This document shows positions 43,741 through 52,118 of a stretch of DNA of 64,000 bases, one piece after another. This DNA comes from Streptomyces eurocidicus (lineage in GTDB: Bacteria; Actinomycetota; Actinomycetes; Streptomycetales; Streptomycetaceae), in the NCBI RefSeq assembly GCF_002891295.1, contig NZ_LGUI01000010.1:248001-312000 (forward strand). Reading direction: 5' to 3'. The translations under genes were made by a program, and so were the position numbers. How positions within the stretch are numbered: position 1 is the first letter of the stretch; each line of letters starts with the position of its first letter. A model generated the notes under the pieces. It did not search any database. It was not told the DNA's origin and worked only from the letters and a program-made list of their open reading frames with translations.

Positions 43741-44616
43741 TCAGACGCGCTCCAGGCGCCACTTCTGCGCGTCGGTGTCATTGAACGTGTACTGCTGGAC
43801 GTTCGCGCTGTTGTCCATCGACATGCCGGCGACGTCCACGGCCTTGCCGCTGAGGACGTTGCTGATCACGAAGACACCGTCGCCGACGGGGGTGACCCAC
43901 CAGCGCTGGCTGGTACCACCGTTGCCCGTCCACTGCTGGATGTTGGCGGTGTCCTGGAGGTCGGCCTTGTCGACGTCGAGGAACAGCCCGCCGGCCTTGG
44001 ACGTGATCTCGTACACGCCGGTGATGTCCCACGGGAACTTGCGGCCGGCGCGCCGTACGGCCTTGAACGTCCACTGCTGGTTGCCGCCGCCGTGGCGGGC
44101 GTACTGGCCGACGTTCGCCCCGCTCTCCTGCTCGTCGCCCAGGATGTCCAGCACCTTGCCGCTGGCGACGTTGGTGAGGATGTAGGTGCCTTCCTCGACC
44201 GGCAGCTTGCGGGTCACCTGTGCGGCGTCCGAGCCGTGCGGGAAGACGCGTATGGAGGCGGTCCGGTTCTTCAGCGCCGGGCCCAGGGTGGTGCGGGAGG
44301 CCCCCACGATGCCGCCGAGGTCGTCGATCTCCCGCGTGTCCTTCTCCGCGATGGACGCGAGTTCGTCGCGCGGTCCCACCTGGGCGGCGAAGCCCTTGGA
44401 GTCCGCCTCGACATACAGGGCGAGGCTCTGCTCGGTGTGGTTCGCCACCGACAGGACACGGCCTTCGAAGCCGAACGCCCGCAGATCGCCCAGCGTCTGG
44501 TCGGCCAGCAGGACGCGGCCGCTCTCCTTGGTGTTGAAGTCCTCGTGCTCGTACAGCGCGTACCAGCCCTTCGGGCACACCGCGACGCCACTGCCCTCGA
44601 AGATCTTGACCGTCAC
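43741..44616 (-). CDS. crystallin-like + ricin-type beta-trefoil lectin protein
   Basis: GTG 44616 gives 291 aa. Residues about 1-70 resemble a beta/gamma-crystallin or I36-inhibitor fold (VAVCPKGWYALYEHEDFN). Residues about 145-290 are a ricin B-type lectin with repeated GxxL-D and Q-x-W elements: GKVLDILGDEQESGANVGQY, GNQQWTFK, TANIQQWTGN, SQRWW, GKAVDVAGMSMDNSANVQQY, AQKWRLE. No signal peptide is seen, which is unusual for such lectins. It might bind carbohydrate inside the cell or be exported by a non-Sec route. A separate operon of related carbohydrate-type proteins follows upstream. Confidence 0.85.
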   Translation of the reverse strand: MTVKIFEGSGVAVCPKGWYALYEHEDFNTKESGRVLLADQTLGDLRAFGFEGRVLSVANHTEQSLALYVEADSKGFAAQVGPRDELASIAEKDTREIDDLGGIVGASRTTLGPALKNRTASIRVFPHGSDAAQVTRKLPVEEGTYILTNVASGKVLDILGDEQESGANVGQYARHGGGNQQWTFKAVRRAGRKFPWDITGVYEITSKAGGLFLDVDKADLQDTANIQQWTGNGGTSQRWWVTPVGDGVFVISNVLSGKAVDVAGMSMDNSANVQQYTFNDTDAQKWRLERV

Positions 44617-44758
44617 CCTGGTTCCGTCCTTCTCTGTTCACGTCTCCCGCGCACCGCGGGCCACAACATCACCCTAGGGTCCTGATCGCATCACCAGTAG
44701 TGATCAAATCCAGTCACCGGCCGGCATGATCCGGGCGGCCGGAAGCGGGGCATGCGAG

Positions 44759-44788
44759 AGCCCCGAAGCGCTGCCGCGCTTCGGGGCT
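44759..44788. terminator. terminator of the 44825-48870 operon
   Basis: Arms AGCCCCGAAGCGC and GCGCTTCGGGGCT (13 bp) enclose TGCC. It lies 37 bp after the last stop on the minus strand. Confidence 0.8.
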
Positions 44789-44824
44789 TCCTTCGTGACG
44801 GCCGTCCGGCCGCCGGGCGGGCGC

Positions 44825-45169
44825 CTAGCTGCCGTCGACCAGGTCGGCGATGACCAGCGCGGTGACGCTGCCCTTGAACAACCAGTTCCGGTCCGGGGTG
44901 GCGGGTCGCAGCTGCAGCTTCGCCGACACCATGCCGCTCTTCTTACCGCCCGTCGGCAGGTCCAGCTTGATGTGCTGGTGTCCGATGCCGTATTCGAGGG
45001 GCCGCTCGTACTCGAGCACGAAGGACTTCAGCGCCACATTGATGATGGGCTGGTTGTCGTCGTCCAGACGGACCTTCCCGGGGAGGGCGAAAGTCCCACT
45101 CCCTATCTCGCCGTCGACGCAGCTTCCGTTGTCCACGTAGATGTTGACCTCGGTCATGTAAAGCGCCAT
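44825..45169 (-). CDS. small conserved-type protein, unknown (114 aa)
   Basis: ATG 45169 follows AGGAGGAA. The sequence is a compact beta-rich protein (EVNIYVDNGSCVDGEIGSG, YGIGHQHIKLDLP, LVIADLVDG) with no signal peptide or recognised family. The mix of short strands, Asp/Gly turns and a single Cys suggests a small beta-sandwich, possibly inclusion-body-like or lectin-like, but this is only inference. It is the last gene of the operon with the carbohydrate-binding-like protein and GT4. Confidence 0.75.
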   Translation of the reverse strand: MALYMTEVNIYVDNGSCVDGEIGSGTFALPGKVRLDDDNQPIINVALKSFVLEYERPLEYGIGHQHIKLDLPTGGKKSGMVSAKLQLRPATPDRNWLFKGSVTALVIADLVDGS

Positions 45170-45252
45170 GGTGCTTCCTCCTGAACGATGTGATGGTGCC
45201 GTTGATTCCTGCGGGGAATTCCCGCGGAAGTTCGCGCCGGTCCCCGGTCGTG

Positions 45253-46707
45253 CTACTTGTCCACGACGGTGATGGACGAGGAAGGCGAAGTGACGTCGCC
45301 CACCCGGAAGCTCAGCTCCGTCTCGCCGGGCGTGGCGTTTCCGGGAGCCTTCACCGCGACCCAGATCAGGGCCGTGGAGTCCTTGCCGGACAGGGCCAGG
45401 TCGACGTTCTCGAAGGTGAGGGTCTGGCTGTCCGCCGACAAGGTCCCGTTGTACTGACCGCCGTTCTGTACGGTCAGCTGGTATCCGGGATCGCCCTGGG
45501 CGACGAACTGCAGTCGCCTGCCCCGGGGGAGGGTCACCCGGACGTTCTGCGGAGGGACCGGGTCATCCTGGTCGGCCCGCAGATTCACACCCGGGTAGCC
45601 GGTCTCGCCGGCGCGTATCAGCGTCACCGGCCCTCCCCTGTACACCGAGAACCGGGCCACGGGCGCCCCGACCCTCAGGGCCACCTGGCCGCCCAGCCGT
45701 ATGGTGTCCAGCAGCGCCTGGATCCGCATGGGGCCCTGCTGGGATCCTGCCTGCACCGCTCCTGCGGGAACGGACAGCCATCCGTCGACGTCCGTCTTCC
45801 CGATGTACGTCAGTGTCGCCCGGCCGTCGTGCACGAAGTGGGAGCCGGTCGCGCTCGGATCCAGGCTCAGCGTCACCTGCCGCGAGGAGAGCGGCTGGTC
45901 GGCCTCGTCCGAGAACCGCACGCGGAAGCCGTCGAACGGTGTGTCCGCCGGAGCGGTGAGGGGGTTGTCCGGGGAGGTCTCCGGGGCCGTCCTGGCGATC
46001 CGGTAGTCGTGCGCCGGAACGGAGAGCCGTACCGAGACGCAGGCCAGTTGGGTGCCGGTCGTGTACCGGTTGGTGGTGTCGTCCGCGAAGGAGAGGTACG
46101 CGTTCGACGACAGAGCGATGAAGGACCGCTGGTACCGCTTCCACTGCCGCACCCAGCTGCCGCCGGAAATCGCCACCCTCGGCGGCTCGGGGACGCTGAT
46201 GTACTCCTGGTCCAGGGCCTTCCCGTCATCGCGCGACATTCCGTCGTTGACCTTGTAGCGCATCCTCGTGGCGTGCGGGGGCTCTTCCCCGTACCAGGGT
46301 GCCCCGGCCCAGAACGTGACGTCGTACTGCGCTCCGGGCGTCAGGTCGGGGAGGAGCTGCCCGATGAAACCGTGGCGGTTGTCGCCCCGGCCGACGAGGT
46401 CGATCGCGTTGCTGCCGTCGACCCGGTCTTCTATGTCGCTCTTGGCGAAGGCGTACATATGAGTGGAGACATCGATGTATTCACCCGGGTCCACGCCCGG
46501 ATCGGGCTGCCCGTCGGGGTTGCCGCTGCCGCCGTAATCCCAGTACCGGAGGGATACGTTTCCGCCCTTGGCGAGCGCTTGGCTGTAGCCGCACCTGCCG
46601 TCCGTGAAGACCGGACGGTGCTTGAAGGAGCCGTCCTTCACCAGGTTGGGGTTCTCGTCGCCGCCGGGGACGGCCGGTTCGGACGGAACGAGTGAGTTCG
46701 GGGGCAT
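45253..46707 (-). CDS. galactose-binding-like protein with shared C-terminal repeat domain (484 aa)
   Basis: ATG 46707 with AAGGAGAA upstream. The N-terminal region (about 20-240) starts NLVKDGSFKHRPVF and contains YDVTFWAGAPWYGE and ACVSVRLSVPAH, the style of galactose-binding/DUF642-type beta-sandwich domains. A middle beta domain (about 255-345) is followed by a C-terminal ~120-residue domain (about 365-484: ETGYPGVNL, NVRVTLPRGRRLQFV, GTLSADSQTLTF, LSFRVGDVTS). The same domain occurs twice in the protein at 47956-48870. No signal peptide. It is a probable carbohydrate-interacting structural protein. Confidence 0.78.
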   Translation of the reverse strand: MPPNSLVPSEPAVPGGDENPNLVKDGSFKHRPVFTDGRCGYSQALAKGGNVSLRYWDYGGSGNPDGQPDPGVDPGEYIDVSTHMYAFAKSDIEDRVDGSNAIDLVGRGDNRHGFIGQLLPDLTPGAQYDVTFWAGAPWYGEEPPHATRMRYKVNDGMSRDDGKALDQEYISVPEPPRVAISGGSWVRQWKRYQRSFIALSSNAYLSFADDTTNRYTTGTQLACVSVRLSVPAHDYRIARTAPETSPDNPLTAPADTPFDGFRVRFSDEADQPLSSRQVTLSLDPSATGSHFVHDGRATLTYIGKTDVDGWLSVPAGAVQAGSQQGPMRIQALLDTIRLGGQVALRVGAPVARFSVYRGGPVTLIRAGETGYPGVNLRADQDDPVPPQNVRVTLPRGRRLQFVAQGDPGYQLTVQNGGQYNGTLSADSQTLTFENVDLALSGKDSTALIWVAVKAPGNATPGETELSFRVGDVTSPSSSITVVDK

Positions 46708-46805
46708 GAGGGTTCTCCTTTGCCGGAGGGCGCCGGACGGACTCCGCGGTGCCCGCGGCGACGACCGCCACGCGGGCACGGCGGGGGTGCCGCCCGGAGC
46801 CGGGG

Positions 46806-47915
46806 TCACTTCGCGGGGAGGGAGACGGCCGGGGGCGGCGGTCCCACCACCCGGAAGGTCTGCCGTCGCTTCGCGCCGTGGAGCGACTCGACGGCGTCGC
46901 ACCAGAGGCCGAGGTCGGGGGTCGCGCTCAGTTCGGCGGAGCGGGCCTTGGCCCTGCGGGACGCCTTCTCCCAGTTCGCCGGGTCCCGCAGCGACCGGAG
47001 GGCGTGCAGCCACGCGTTCAGGTCGTCGCGGTAGGCGAAGATCCCCGCTTCCCCGAGGGCTTCGACGAGACCGGGGGTGGGGTGGGCGACCACCGGGATG
47101 CCGGAGGCGAACGCCTCCACGGCCACGCGTCCCCAGGACTCGTACAGGCTCGGCATGAGGATCACGCGCGACCTGCCGTAGACGTGCTCGCGCATCTCGT
47201 TGCCCGGTACGCCGTCGACGACTTCGCAGTTGGGCAGGCGTACCGGCGGTGCGGTCTGCTGTCCGTAGGCGCCGCGGACCCCCAGGAACTCCCACTCCGG
47301 CATCCAGGCGGCGATCTGCCAGAAGATGTCGCCGCCCTTGTCGGGGTTGAGGTTCACCAGCGTCGCGCGGTCGCCCGGCGCGGTGCGGTAGTGCTCCGCG
47401 ATGACGGGCGGGCGGACGACGATCGTGCGGCCGGGCAGGAACTCCTGGGGATACCGCCCGTAGTGGATCTCGCCGTCGCGCCGGATCCACTCGCTGTTGT
47501 AGACGACGAGGTCGGCTCCGGCCGCGTCGTGGAAGCTCGCGGCGAAGTTGTCGTGGCAGATCACGACCACGGGTATCCCGCGGGCCTTCGCGAGCCCCGC
47601 CACGATGGGCACGTTCTCGTACTGGGACAGGAGCACGTCGGCCCGCTGGGCCTCGGCGGCGAATTCGGCGCCTTCCTGGTAGGGGACGACCCGCACTCCG
47701 TCGATGTCGTAGGTCTTCTCGATGGTCCCGGGGTGCGACAACCACACCGTCACGCGGTGGCCCCGCTCGCTCAGCGGGCGCAGCATCGAGTGGAGCATCC
47801 ACTCGGATCCCGCGTTGTGGGCCGGGGGGTACCCGTACACCCGGGCCACTATGGACATGCTGCGCGGCTTGGCGGACGCGGCCGGCCGGGGCGCACGGGC
47901 CGTCACCTTGTTCAC
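46806..47915 (-). CDS. GT4-family glycosyltransferase
   Basis: GTG 47915 follows AAGGAG, giving 369 aa. It is a GT-B fold enzyme: N-terminal acceptor domain (VARVYGYPPAHNAGSEWMLHSML) and C-terminal nucleotide-sugar domain with MPSLYESWGRVAVEAFASGIPVVA, the E-x7-E signature of GT4. The activated donor and acceptor are unknown. Its place between two proteins sharing a repeat domain suggests it glycosylates one of them or makes a glycan they bind. Confidence 0.92.
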   Translation of the reverse strand: MNKVTARAPRPAASAKPRSMSIVARVYGYPPAHNAGSEWMLHSMLRPLSERGHRVTVWLSHPGTIEKTYDIDGVRVVPYQEGAEFAAEAQRADVLLSQYENVPIVAGLAKARGIPVVVICHDNFAASFHDAAGADLVVYNSEWIRRDGEIHYGRYPQEFLPGRTIVVRPPVIAEHYRTAPGDRATLVNLNPDKGGDIFWQIAAWMPEWEFLGVRGAYGQQTAPPVRLPNCEVVDGVPGNEMREHVYGRSRVILMPSLYESWGRVAVEAFASGIPVVAHPTPGLVEALGEAGIFAYRDDLNAWLHALRSLRDPANWEKASRRAKARSAELSATPDLGLWCDAVESLHGAKRRQTFRVVGPPPPAVSLPAK

Positions 47916-47955
47916 CTGAACGTGCTCCTTCCGGATGAGGGCGATGCGGCGGTCG

Positions 47956-48870
47956 TCAGGCCGGCCGGTCCACGTGGACGGGCGTGGAGGCCGACACCCG
48001 GTCGCCCACGCAGAAGGTCAGGGTCAGGGGGTCCTTCGACGCCGGGGCGCCGTCCAGGGCCTTGACCGCGACCCACGCGCTGGACGTCGAACCCGCGCCC
48101 GGCAGGGCCGGGTTGACGCCCTGGAAGGTGAGGGTCCGGCCGTCCGACGACAGGGCCCCGCGATAGGTCTTCTTGTCGCCATGGGCGTCCTGAACGGTCA
48201 GCAGGCACCCCGTTCCGGCCTGGGGGACGAAGCGGAGCCCCTTGCCCTGCGGGAGCGCCACGTAGACGTCCTGCGGGGAGACCGTGCCCTCGCCCCCGGC
48301 CACCAGGACCACGCCCGGGTAACCGATCGGGGTGGCCGAGTTCAGCGTCACGTCCGGCGGCCCCCCGGGGGTCACCGAGAACGGGATGTGCTCCACGACG
48401 CGGACCGGGGTGGACTCCGACGCCCGGTCCCCCACGCAGAAGGTCAGGTACGTGCTCCCCAGCCGTGCGTTGTCGGACGCCTTGACCGGCAGCCACAGCG
48501 TGGACTTCGACCCCTTTCCCGACAGGGCCGGGTCGACGCCCTCGAAGGTGACGGCCCGGCCGTCCGCGGAGAGGATCCCGCGGTAGGTGTGCGTGTGCCC
48601 CTGGGCGTCCTGCACGGTCAGCACGTGGTCGATGCCGCCTTCGGCGACGAACCGGAGCCCCTTCCCCCGGGGGAGGGCCACATAGACGTCCTGCGGCGGC
48701 ACGGTGCCGCTCTCGTCCGCCTGCTCCAGGCGCACTCCCGGGTAGCCGGTCGCACCGGCCGGTGCGAGCACCACCTCGGGCGGCCCGCCCGGGGACACCG
48801 TGAACGGCACGGCGGTCCGGGCGTCGGCGGGAGGCTGTTCGCCGGCGTTCGTGGTTTCGACAGCGGTCAT
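47956..48870 (-). CDS. protein made of two copies of an unknown ~130-aa domain (304 aa)
   Basis: ATG 48870 with AAAGGA upstream; first gene of the operon. Two tandem copies (about 22-160 and 163-300) share FTVSPGGPPEVVLAP, GYPGV, PQDVYVALPRGKGLRFV, LTVQDA-G, YRG-LS-DGR, LTFCVGDR and STPV. A third copy is at the C terminus of the 484-aa protein. The folds are probably Ig-like beta sandwiches. No signal peptide or transmembrane segment; the family is not recognised. Confidence 0.78.
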   Translation of the reverse strand: MTAVETTNAGEQPPADARTAVPFTVSPGGPPEVVLAPAGATGYPGVRLEQADESGTVPPQDVYVALPRGKGLRFVAEGGIDHVLTVQDAQGHTHTYRGILSADGRAVTFEGVDPALSGKGSKSTLWLPVKASDNARLGSTYLTFCVGDRASESTPVRVVEHIPFSVTPGGPPDVTLNSATPIGYPGVVLVAGGEGTVSPQDVYVALPQGKGLRFVPQAGTGCLLTVQDAHGDKKTYRGALSSDGRTLTFQGVNPALPGAGSTSSAWVAVKALDGAPASKDPLTLTFCVGDRVSASTPVHVDRPA

Positions 48871-49880
48871 GGCGATTGTCCTTTCACTCCGGATGAGGGA
48901 ATGCGGGATCAAGTGACACCTGAGGAAATTCGGGAGAATGTGTCCGGCGGTTTTCCCGGGCGGGGAGTTCGCTCGGTCATTCGACTGCGGACTTTCGGAG
49001 CGACCGCCGGACACGGAGAGAAACGTACGGTCGCCGGAACGCGGGCGTCAAAGATGAGAATCGGCAAGAGCGGATCAATACGCCAGGCCGTTCCCGGGAG
49101 TTGCCCGGCACCGCCGGACCGGCTCGGGCGATGGGTCGATTCCGCCGGTGAGCTGCGACGACGAAGGTGTTCACGGTGAGCGGCACGGCGTACAACACGC
49201 GTTCACAACAAACGGATACCACTGTTCCGACAGTTCGACCGTCATGGGAAAGTCCTGGCCGGCGGCCTGCCCCGCGATGTTTATGGGCCGCCGCCGTACA
49301 GAGGCCGGATCCCGCCGGAATCCTCACCCCGAGTGACCGTCTCGCGGGGGCCGGATCCGTGCGTGCCGTTTCGGCGGGAGAGGCCGGAACCGGCCGCGCG
49401 GCCACGGCGTTCCGGCTCGCCCCGGACGGCTGCCCGGCCCTGCCACCAGGCACACCCCCGGAATGCGGAGCAGACAAAGAAGAATGTTGAACCGTTGAAA
49501 CCCGATGGGACGCCATGCGATTCCACCGGGTTTCGGCAACCCCGGTATCACCGGGCGGTCGAAGCAACCGGTCGAATTGCCGTCCGGAATTCCTCTCGGT
49601 CGTTTATCGGCGGCCCGATGGGGGTGACCCGTGCCACTCGAATGAACTCGGAAGGGACTTGCCGGGCGAGCCCTCCGTAATGTGCGTTGCGTCACCACGG
49701 GTGCGTGCGGCGGGGAACGTCGCAGGTGGAGCGGTGTGGCGTGATCTCCTGGAGTGGGGTACCGGCGGCAGGCCGATTCCCCGGGTCCGGGCATGCGTTC
49801 AGTAAGCGTTTAGGCGGCCGCGCTTTACGGCCCCGCGCTCCGGGCCGGTGTCCGAAAGGAAGTCGGCCCGGGGTGTGCGG
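48871..49880. other. 1-kb intergenic region upstream of lectin/GT operon
   Basis: No frame here shows convincing coding character on either strand; short ORFs lack ribosome binding sites and third-position bias. It is AT-richer than its neighbours (for example 49030-49080, 49190-49260 and 49480-49620) and should contain the promoter of the 48870 operon and the end of the GH16 transcript. The length is unusual for this genome. Confidence 0.5.
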
Positions 49881-50702
49881 TCACCCCAGGCTCCAGCCCC
49901 GCACGTAGTCGATGTCGAGGCGGGACCACGACCCGGGGGCGGCCTGTTCGCCGTTGAGGGCCGACTCGTTCTGGATGTCCCACGTCATGGGGGCGTCGGG
50001 GATCTCGCGGGTGGTGCGGCCCACCTCCTCGCCGTCGAGGAGGAAACGGAGATCTCCCGGGCGCCATTCGATGACCGAGGTGTGCCAGCGGCTCCAGCGG
50101 GCTCCGGTGTCCACGGCGAACTGGCGGCCGCAGCCCGCGGGGTGGGCGAAGCCGGCGACCGTGGCCGTCCATTCGAGCTCCGGGAAGTCGATCTCGGCAC
50201 AGCCGCCCCCGGCCACCGGCCAGAGCAGGTGGGCGCTCTTGTAGCCCGCGCTGACGTGGGAGACCCGCCACCTCTCCTCGTACCGCCCGTAGCGCATGCC
50301 CATCAGCGCCTTGGGGACGACGGTGGCGCTGTGCACGTCTCCGGTACGGCCGCGCCAGAGGCGGATGTGCAGCTTCCCCCGGGAGACGGAGAGGGTGGTG
50401 GCCGGGTCGTAGTGACCGCCGACCGGAAGGCCCCGCTGGGTCGCGGTGTCCGGCCACCCCTCGGGGTACGCCCACCAGCGCTCGCGCAGGGCGCCGGTGA
50501 GGCCGCCGCAGTACGCCTGCGGGGTGTCCGGGTGGTGGGCGCAGTCGCTGAAGGACCCGCGCGGGACGTCGGTGTCGAAGTCGTCGGCGAACCGCGGGTG
50601 CCAGTCGAGGGCGTCGGCCTCCACCGCGGGGGCGGTCAGGAGGGCGGTGGTGAGGAGGGCTGCGGCGAGGAGGTGGCGGGTCGGGTGTCGCGGGGAGGGC
50701 AT
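49881..50702 (-). CDS. secreted GH16 family glycoside hydrolase
   Basis: ATG 50702 gives 273 aa with a Sec signal peptide (MPSPRHPTRHLLAAALLTTA...VEADA). The GH16 catalytic motif is E170-I-D172-F-P-E175, with nucleophile and acid/base glutamates in the expected spacing. The surrounding beta-jelly-roll strands contain KLHIRLWRG, YEERWRVSHV and WHTSVIEWRPGDLRFLLDG. It probably cleaves a beta-glucan or related polysaccharide outside the cell. The Cys pairs (C53/C65, C168/C187 region) could form disulphides. Confidence 0.92.
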   Translation of the reverse strand: MPSPRHPTRHLLAAALLTTALLTAPAVEADALDWHPRFADDFDTDVPRGSFSDCAHHPDTPQAYCGGLTGALRERWWAYPEGWPDTATQRGLPVGGHYDPATTLSVSRGKLHIRLWRGRTGDVHSATVVPKALMGMRYGRYEERWRVSHVSAGYKSAHLLWPVAGGGCAEIDFPELEWTATVAGFAHPAGCGRQFAVDTGARWSRWHTSVIEWRPGDLRFLLDGEEVGRTTREIPDAPMTWDIQNESALNGEQAAPGSWSRLDIDYVRGWSLG

Positions 50703-50821
50703 GCATGGACTTGTACGGGTTCGGGCGGGCGGTGGGGGGTCGGCGGGGCGGGTGCGCGCCCGGGAACGGGCGATTCTTCGCCCGATGGGCCCAGGGTGTG
50801 CGGCGCCGTGGGGGCTTTTCC

Positions 50822-50849
50822 CCGGACGGGCTGAAATCAGCCCGTCCGG
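50822..50849. repeat. REP-like hairpin in GH16/lipoprotein divergent region
   Basis: CCGGACGGGCTGA pairs with TCAGCCCGTCCGG around AA, followed by ggggtccggggcggagcccc. This combination is common in Streptomyces intergenic DNA. The 284-bp divergent gap otherwise holds no gene. Confidence 0.7.
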
Positions 50850-50986
50850 CGTTTGAGGACCGGGGTCCGGGGCGGAGCCCCGTTCGGGAAGGGGCGGGGT
50901 GGGGAAAAGCCCCCCGCCGCAAGCGCCGCCCACCCACCCGCCGCACCCGAGATGCGCCCCGCCACCCCCGAGCGCACCCTGGCCAC

Positions 50987-51544
50987 ATGGGACTGCCACC
51001 CCGGGTCAGCGCGTTCGTGGCCGCCACCGCCCTCACCGCCCTCACCGCCCTCACCGCCTGCGGCGCCCCCGGCGAGAAGGCGCCCGCCGGTCAGACCCTG
51101 TCCCCCGCCGCGGCCCGCACCTCCGCGGAGGGCTCCCGCGTGGTCGCGTTCGAGGACACCTTCGTCTACGCGAACGGGCTGAAGGTGAAGGTCACCCGGC
51201 CGGTCGCCTTCACACCGAGTGACACCTCCCTCGGCCATCAGCCGGGCCACTCCCCCGCCGCCTTCACGGTCACCCTGACCAACGCCACGGGCAAGGCGTT
51301 CGCCGTGACCGGCGTCCTGGTGCGGGTGAAGGCCGGGGAGCAAGGCGTACCGGCCCGGCAGGTCTTCGACAGCGCGCGCGGCGTGGGCAATCCGTTCACG
51401 GGCTCGCTGGCGCCCGGGGAGTCCGGCACGTCCTCGTTCGCGTTCGACATCCCCGCGAACGCGATGAGCAAGGTCGACGTCGAGGTGCGGCCCGACTTCG
51501 GAGGCGCGTACTACGCGGTGCACTGGGTCGGCCGGCCCGGCTGA
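50987..51544 (+). CDS. lipoprotein, DUF4352-like beta-sandwich
   Basis: ATG 50987 gives 185 aa. The signal peptide ends in a lipobox (LTAC, lipidated C25). The mature part has KVKVTRPVAFTPSD, AFTVTLTNATGKAF and SFAFDIPANAMSKVDVEVRPDF, the pattern of DUF4352/Ig-like extracytoplasmic lipoproteins. The function is unknown; it is anchored to the outer face of the membrane. Single gene. Confidence 0.88.
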   Translation: MGLPPRVSAFVAATALTALTALTACGAPGEKAPAGQTLSPAAARTSAEGSRVVAFEDTFVYANGLKVKVTRPVAFTPSDTSLGHQPGHSPAAFTVTLTNATGKAFAVTGVLVRVKAGEQGVPARQVFDSARGVGNPFTGSLAPGESGTSSFAFDIPANAMSKVDVEVRPDFGGAYYAVHWVGRPG

Positions 51545-52118
51545 GCGGGCCCGGGGCCGCGGGGGCGGGCGGGGGCGCCCGGCGCCCGGACCGGCCTCGT
51601 CCGGCCATGGCTTCACGCCCTGTGCGCGCCCTCGGACCTCCACGGCGCACGAGAGCACAACACGCGTCAGTCTTACCGGTCTTAGGTGAAATGGCGCCGT
51701 TTATCCGATTGTATTGCCCGCTAGAGTGCAAACGAGCTCGGACTTCGCTCCATTGAGCGTCCCCACGGTCATGTGCTCGCCCCAGGGCAGGACCCGTCGG
51801 CGTCCCCGGCGCCGGCTCGACGAGGGGGACATGCGATGGCGACCTCACGCCTCCCCCGCTCCACGCGCATCGACACCCGTGCGCGGAACGGCGTGCCCGA
51901 TACGGACATCACCGGCTGACGCACGCCACGCCCCGACCCGCCGGCCTCCGGCGCCGGGTCCCCCTCGCACACACATCCCCGCACACTCCCGCGTCCCCAC
52001 CCTTCCGCACCCGCTCTCGGCAACGCCCCCACCGCACCGGCGATGGCGCACGCCCCGTCGCCGGCATCCGCGCAGCACGGACGACACTGCCGCATCGACC
52101 GCCGGAGGTCAGCCGCCC
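51545..52118. other. intergenic region before the antiporter
   Basis: 574 bp with no convincing gene. It holds a short AT-richer segment (51675-51720: ttatccgattgtattgcccgc) that could be a promoter, and GC-rich low-complexity sequence. The RCK/TrkA-type regulatory subunit often found next to such antiporters is not present here. Confidence 0.45.

Noticed and set aside
48977..49567. 196-aa minus-strand ORF in the 1-kb gap
   Set aside because: No ribosome binding site, poor third-position GC bias and no recognisable motif.
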